Positions 61,548 through 64,000 of a stretch of DNA of 64,000 nt are shown here, piece after piece (positions within the stretch are counted from its first letter, which is position 1; each line of letters opens with the position of its first letter). Origin of the DNA: Novipirellula galeiformis (lineage in GTDB: Bacteria; Planctomycetota; Planctomycetia; Pirellulales; Pirellulaceae); contig NZ_SJPT01000004.1 of NCBI RefSeq assembly GCF_007860095.1, positions 469,260-533,259 on the forward strand, read 5' to 3'. Under the pieces are notes generated by a model. That model was not told the origin of the DNA. It ran no database searches and saw only the letters and a program-made list of their open reading frames with translations. The translations under genes and the position numbers were made by a program.

Positions 61548-63848
61548 ATGGCTCGTTTTTGGAATCGTTGGACCGGACGCTCAAAGACTTCACAATCCAC
61601 TCATAAAAAACGCGACAAGACAAGGAAGTCCCCGCGTCGTCGTCTGAAGTCCGAAACGCTTGAGACTCGGCAACTATTGGCCGCCAACCTCTTTCATAAC
61701 GAACTGATCCCCGAAGACACCAACGAGGATGGCGTGGTGTCGGCGATCGACGCCTTGACGATCATCAATGAGATAAACCGCCAGACTCGCGGAGGAGATG
61801 TGGCGACGGGGGATGGTGGTCAAGTTGAAGATCGTGGACGCGGCCGAATGACCGACGTCAACAACGATGGGCGAGACACGGCGTTGGATGCGTTGATGGT
61901 CATCAATCGGTTGCATCGCGAACGCAACGGTGGTTTTAATCCTGTCCAAAAGCCGGAAACGCCCAACGAAGACCCGACTGGCGATCTGGGCACGGAAGTC
62001 CGATCGGTCGACGGCACTGGAAACAATCTGGAAACCCCCGAATTGGGATCAGCAGACACCGCACTCATTCGGATCGCAGAAAATGATTACGCCGACGGCA
62101 TCTCCGAACCTGCCGGAGAGGATCGCCCGAGCGCTCGCGAGATCAGCAACACGGTCTCCGCTGCGGCCCCCGACGGCACAACCAATGAGCGAGACTTGAG
62201 TTCATTCGTCTTTATCTGGGGCCAATTCCTGGATCACGACATCGACCTTTCCTTGCAACCGGCGAACGAGGCAGACGAGATTGCGTTTGACATCGAAGTT
62301 CCCACCGGCGATCCGTTGTTCGACCCCGCGGGCACCGGCGAAGAAACCATTCACTTAACGCGATCGGATATTGCCGAGGGAACAGGAACTTCAATCGACA
62401 CGCCGGCCGAGCAAGTCAATGCGATCACCGCTTGGGTTGACGGCTCGCAAGTCTACGGCAGCACTCAAACCGTCGCCGATTCGCTCCGGGAATTTGAGGG
62501 CGGGCGAATGCTAATGAGCGACGACGGTCTGCTGCCGACCGACGACAATGGCAACGTGTTGGCCGGAGACATTCGCGCCTCCGAAAACATTGCCTTGACG
62601 TCGATGCATGCCCTGTTCATCCGCGAACACAACCGGCTGGCTGATGAGATTTCCGCAGCCAATCCTGATTTGACCGACGAGGAGATTTACCAACAGGCTC
62701 GTGAAATCGTGATCGCTGAATTGCAATCGATCACCTACAACGAGTTCTTGCCGGCATTGTTGGGTGAAGACGCCCTAGCGGAGTACGAGGGCTACGATTC
62801 AAGTGTCGATCCTTCGATCGCCAATGAATTTTCGACCGCCGCGTTCCGGTTTGGGCACACGACACTCAATGACACGATTGGATTCTATGGGAACGATGGT
62901 TTGGATGTGGAGGATGCGATTTCACTCGCCGACGCCTTCTTCAATTCCTCCTTGCTCGAAGAGACCGGCATCGACTCGATCTTGAAGTCCGGCGCGTCGA
63001 CGTTATCGCAAGAAACCGACTTGGAAGTGGTCGACAGCTTGCGAAACTTCTTGTTCGGACAACCCGGCAGCGGTGGATTTGACCTCGTTTCGCTCAACAT
63101 CCAACGTGGACGCGATCACGGCTTGGCCGACTTTAACTCCGTCCGCGAAGCGATCGGGTTGGAAGCTTACGACTCGTTCGACCAAATCACCAGTGATGTC
63201 GAATTGCAAGGCAAACTCGAAACGCTCTACGGCGATGTCAACAACATCGACTTGTGGGTGGGATTGTTGGCGGAGGATCACGCCGAGGGAAGTTCGTTGG
63301 GTGAAACGTCGACGTTGATCATCGCCGATCAGTTTGAACGGCTTCGTGACGGCGATCGTTTCTACTACGAGAACACAATGACCAGCAGCGAAATCCGTGA
63401 GATCGAAAACACGACGCTGGCCGACATCATCGAGCGCAACACGACTAACACGTCGCTGCAATCGAACGTGTTCTTTTTCACGCCGACGATCGCAGGAACG
63501 GTCACCACCGATACGCCGGTTGTCGAACAAGTCGCGAATCAACAACGCGGCCGTCAAGACCGGGGCAATGACCGGCGCAGTCGAGGGTCAAACGACATCC
63601 GCCAATCCACCGTCGGGGTGGAAGGAGTGACGTTGGAGCTGCTCGATAGTGAAGGAGATGTCGTCGACACCGTGATTACCAACAGCGATGGCAATTACGA
63701 GTTTGATTCGTTCGATCGCAGCGGCGAATACCAAGTCCGTGTTGCCTCATCCAACGAAATCACCTCGGTCAATTCCGATTCCATCGACCTACTTGTTAGT
63801 AGTGGCGACTCGCATTTGAAGAACGTCGATTTTTCCGTCATGGTCTAG
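61548..63848 (+). CDS. secreted animal-type haem peroxidase with N-terminal dockerin and SdrD-like C-terminus
   Basis: Protein of 766 residues. It starts with a basic region and SETLETRQLLAAN, an LEPR-XLL-like motif. Directly after is a pair of dockerin type I units (DTNEDGVVSAIDALTIINEI, DVNNDGRDTALDALMVINRL). The peroxidase domain has SFVFIWGQFLDHDIDLS (distal His in the QFLDHD motif), then AAFRFGHTTLND (proximal His in FRFGHT) and SLNIQRGRDHGLADFNSVRE, typical of the animal haem peroxidase/peroxinectin group. The end (GVTLELLDSEGDVVD, then TNSDGNYEFDSF) is an SdrD-type B-domain-like module. AGGTGG five bases upstream of ATG 61548 supports this start. Likely extracellular, using hydrogen peroxide, possibly for halogenation or matrix oxidation. 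Confidence 0.9.
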   Translation: MARFWNRWTGRSKTSQSTHKKRDKTRKSPRRRLKSETLETRQLLAANLFHNELIPEDTNEDGVVSAIDALTIINEINRQTRGGDVATGDGGQVEDRGRGRMTDVNNDGRDTALDALMVINRLHRERNGGFNPVQKPETPNEDPTGDLGTEVRSVDGTGNNLETPELGSADTALIRIAENDYADGISEPAGEDRPSAREISNTVSAAAPDGTTNERDLSSFVFIWGQFLDHDIDLSLQPANEADEIAFDIEVPTGDPLFDPAGTGEETIHLTRSDIAEGTGTSIDTPAEQVNAITAWVDGSQVYGSTQTVADSLREFEGGRMLMSDDGLLPTDDNGNVLAGDIRASENIALTSMHALFIREHNRLADEISAANPDLTDEEIYQQAREIVIAELQSITYNEFLPALLGEDALAEYEGYDSSVDPSIANEFSTAAFRFGHTTLNDTIGFYGNDGLDVEDAISLADAFFNSSLLEETGIDSILKSGASTLSQETDLEVVDSLRNFLFGQPGSGGFDLVSLNIQRGRDHGLADFNSVREAIGLEAYDSFDQITSDVELQGKLETLYGDVNNIDLWVGLLAEDHAEGSSLGETSTLIIADQFERLRDGDRFYYENTMTSSEIREIENTTLADIIERNTTNTSLQSNVFFFTPTIAGTVTTDTPVVEQVANQQRGRQDRGNDRRSRGSNDIRQSTVGVEGVTLELLDSEGDVVDTVITNSDGNYEFDSFDRSGEYQVRVASSNEITSVNSDSIDLLVSSGDSHLKNVDFSVMV

Positions 63849-63861
63849 TCGCTCACTCGGT

Positions 63862-63884
63862 GCCGCATGGAATCTCCATGCGGC
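63862..63884 (+). terminator. hairpin after the peroxidase gene (10-bp stem, 3-base loop)
   Basis: gccgcatgga and tccatgcggc are exact reverse complements around atc, 13 bases after the peroxidase stop. A T-run is lacking, so it may terminate weakly, by another mechanism, or stabilise the mRNA end. Confidence 0.5.
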
Positions 63885-63963
63885 GGTTACCTTCAACCTG
63901 GCTCGGATACGTTCGGTCAGGCTGAAGGCTGTTGCACTTTATGCAAATCCCAGGAGACCCAAA

Positions 63964-64000
63964 ATGATTTCGCGAAGGATATCACGACACAATGACATCC
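63964..64000 (+). CDS. possible start of a gene cut by the window end
   Basis: An ATG at 63964 has aggag seven bases upstream and an open frame to the last base: MISRRISRHNDI. Only 12 residues are visible, so the product cannot be named; the strong ribosome site is the reason to list it. Confidence 0.4.
   Translation, partial: MISRRISRHNDI

Overview
The window looks like chromosomal DNA of a planctomycete of the Pirellulaceae, close in style to Rhodopirellula. The reasons are: a DUF1552 / cytochrome-type DUF1592 pair; an ECF sigma factor overlapping a Ser/Thr kinase; large secreted proteins that start with an LEPR-XLL-like motif and carry type I dockerins, FG-GAP or EF-hand repeats; PQQ-like beta-propellers; and many short intergenic palindromic repeats. 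No rRNA, tRNA, CRISPR array or integrase was recognised.

Layout. 1-7.5 kb: a minus-strand run of NrtS-like transporter, DUF547 protein, VTT/TVP38 membrane protein and a mercuric-reductase-like flavoprotein (cut by the window edge), then a small zinc-finger membrane protein, a Crp/Fnr regulator, a secreted protein with three YHS-like units, and an ECF sigma factor with a zinc-finger partner. 7.7-11.1 kb: KptA (RNA 2'-phosphotransferase) translationally coupled to an ADP-ribosylglycohydrolase, followed by a tandemly copied gene tail plus repeat element and a decayed GxxExxR gene between two octamer arrays. 11.1-14.4 kb: an MFS transporter, a Tat-exported dienelactone hydrolase and a kinase fragment.

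14.7-35.0 kb is a defence-type island. It holds an HNH nuclease with a probable sulfur-binding-like domain, a PLD-SNF2 helicase, an Eco57I-type methyltransferase, a RecF/SMC-like ATPase, a frameshifted small gene, a GHKL ATPase with two uncharacterised partners, a 1,237-residue protein joining HIT, PLD, SF2 helicase and S24/LexA-like domains, and a NERD nuclease with zinc ribbons. Remnants of a DUF1016 gene sit between helicase and methylase. The most likely reading is a nucleic-acid-targeting restriction system plus at least one further, unfamiliar ATPase cassette; I could not match the whole to a named system.

35-46.7 kb: PQQ-like propeller, RIC/ScdA iron-sulfur repair protein, YwiC-like membrane protein, the DUF1552/DUF1592 pair, DUF486 protein, a small zinc-ribbon protein, and the kinase/sigma pair. 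46.7-64 kb: secreted and surface proteins (FG-GAP propeller with a YHYH domain inserted, EF-hand protein, stand-alone YHYH protein, PQQ propeller, matrixin protease, terpene-cyclase-fold protein, dockerin-bearing haem peroxidase). Several gene ends are abutted by members of two intergenic element families with terminal inverted repeats.
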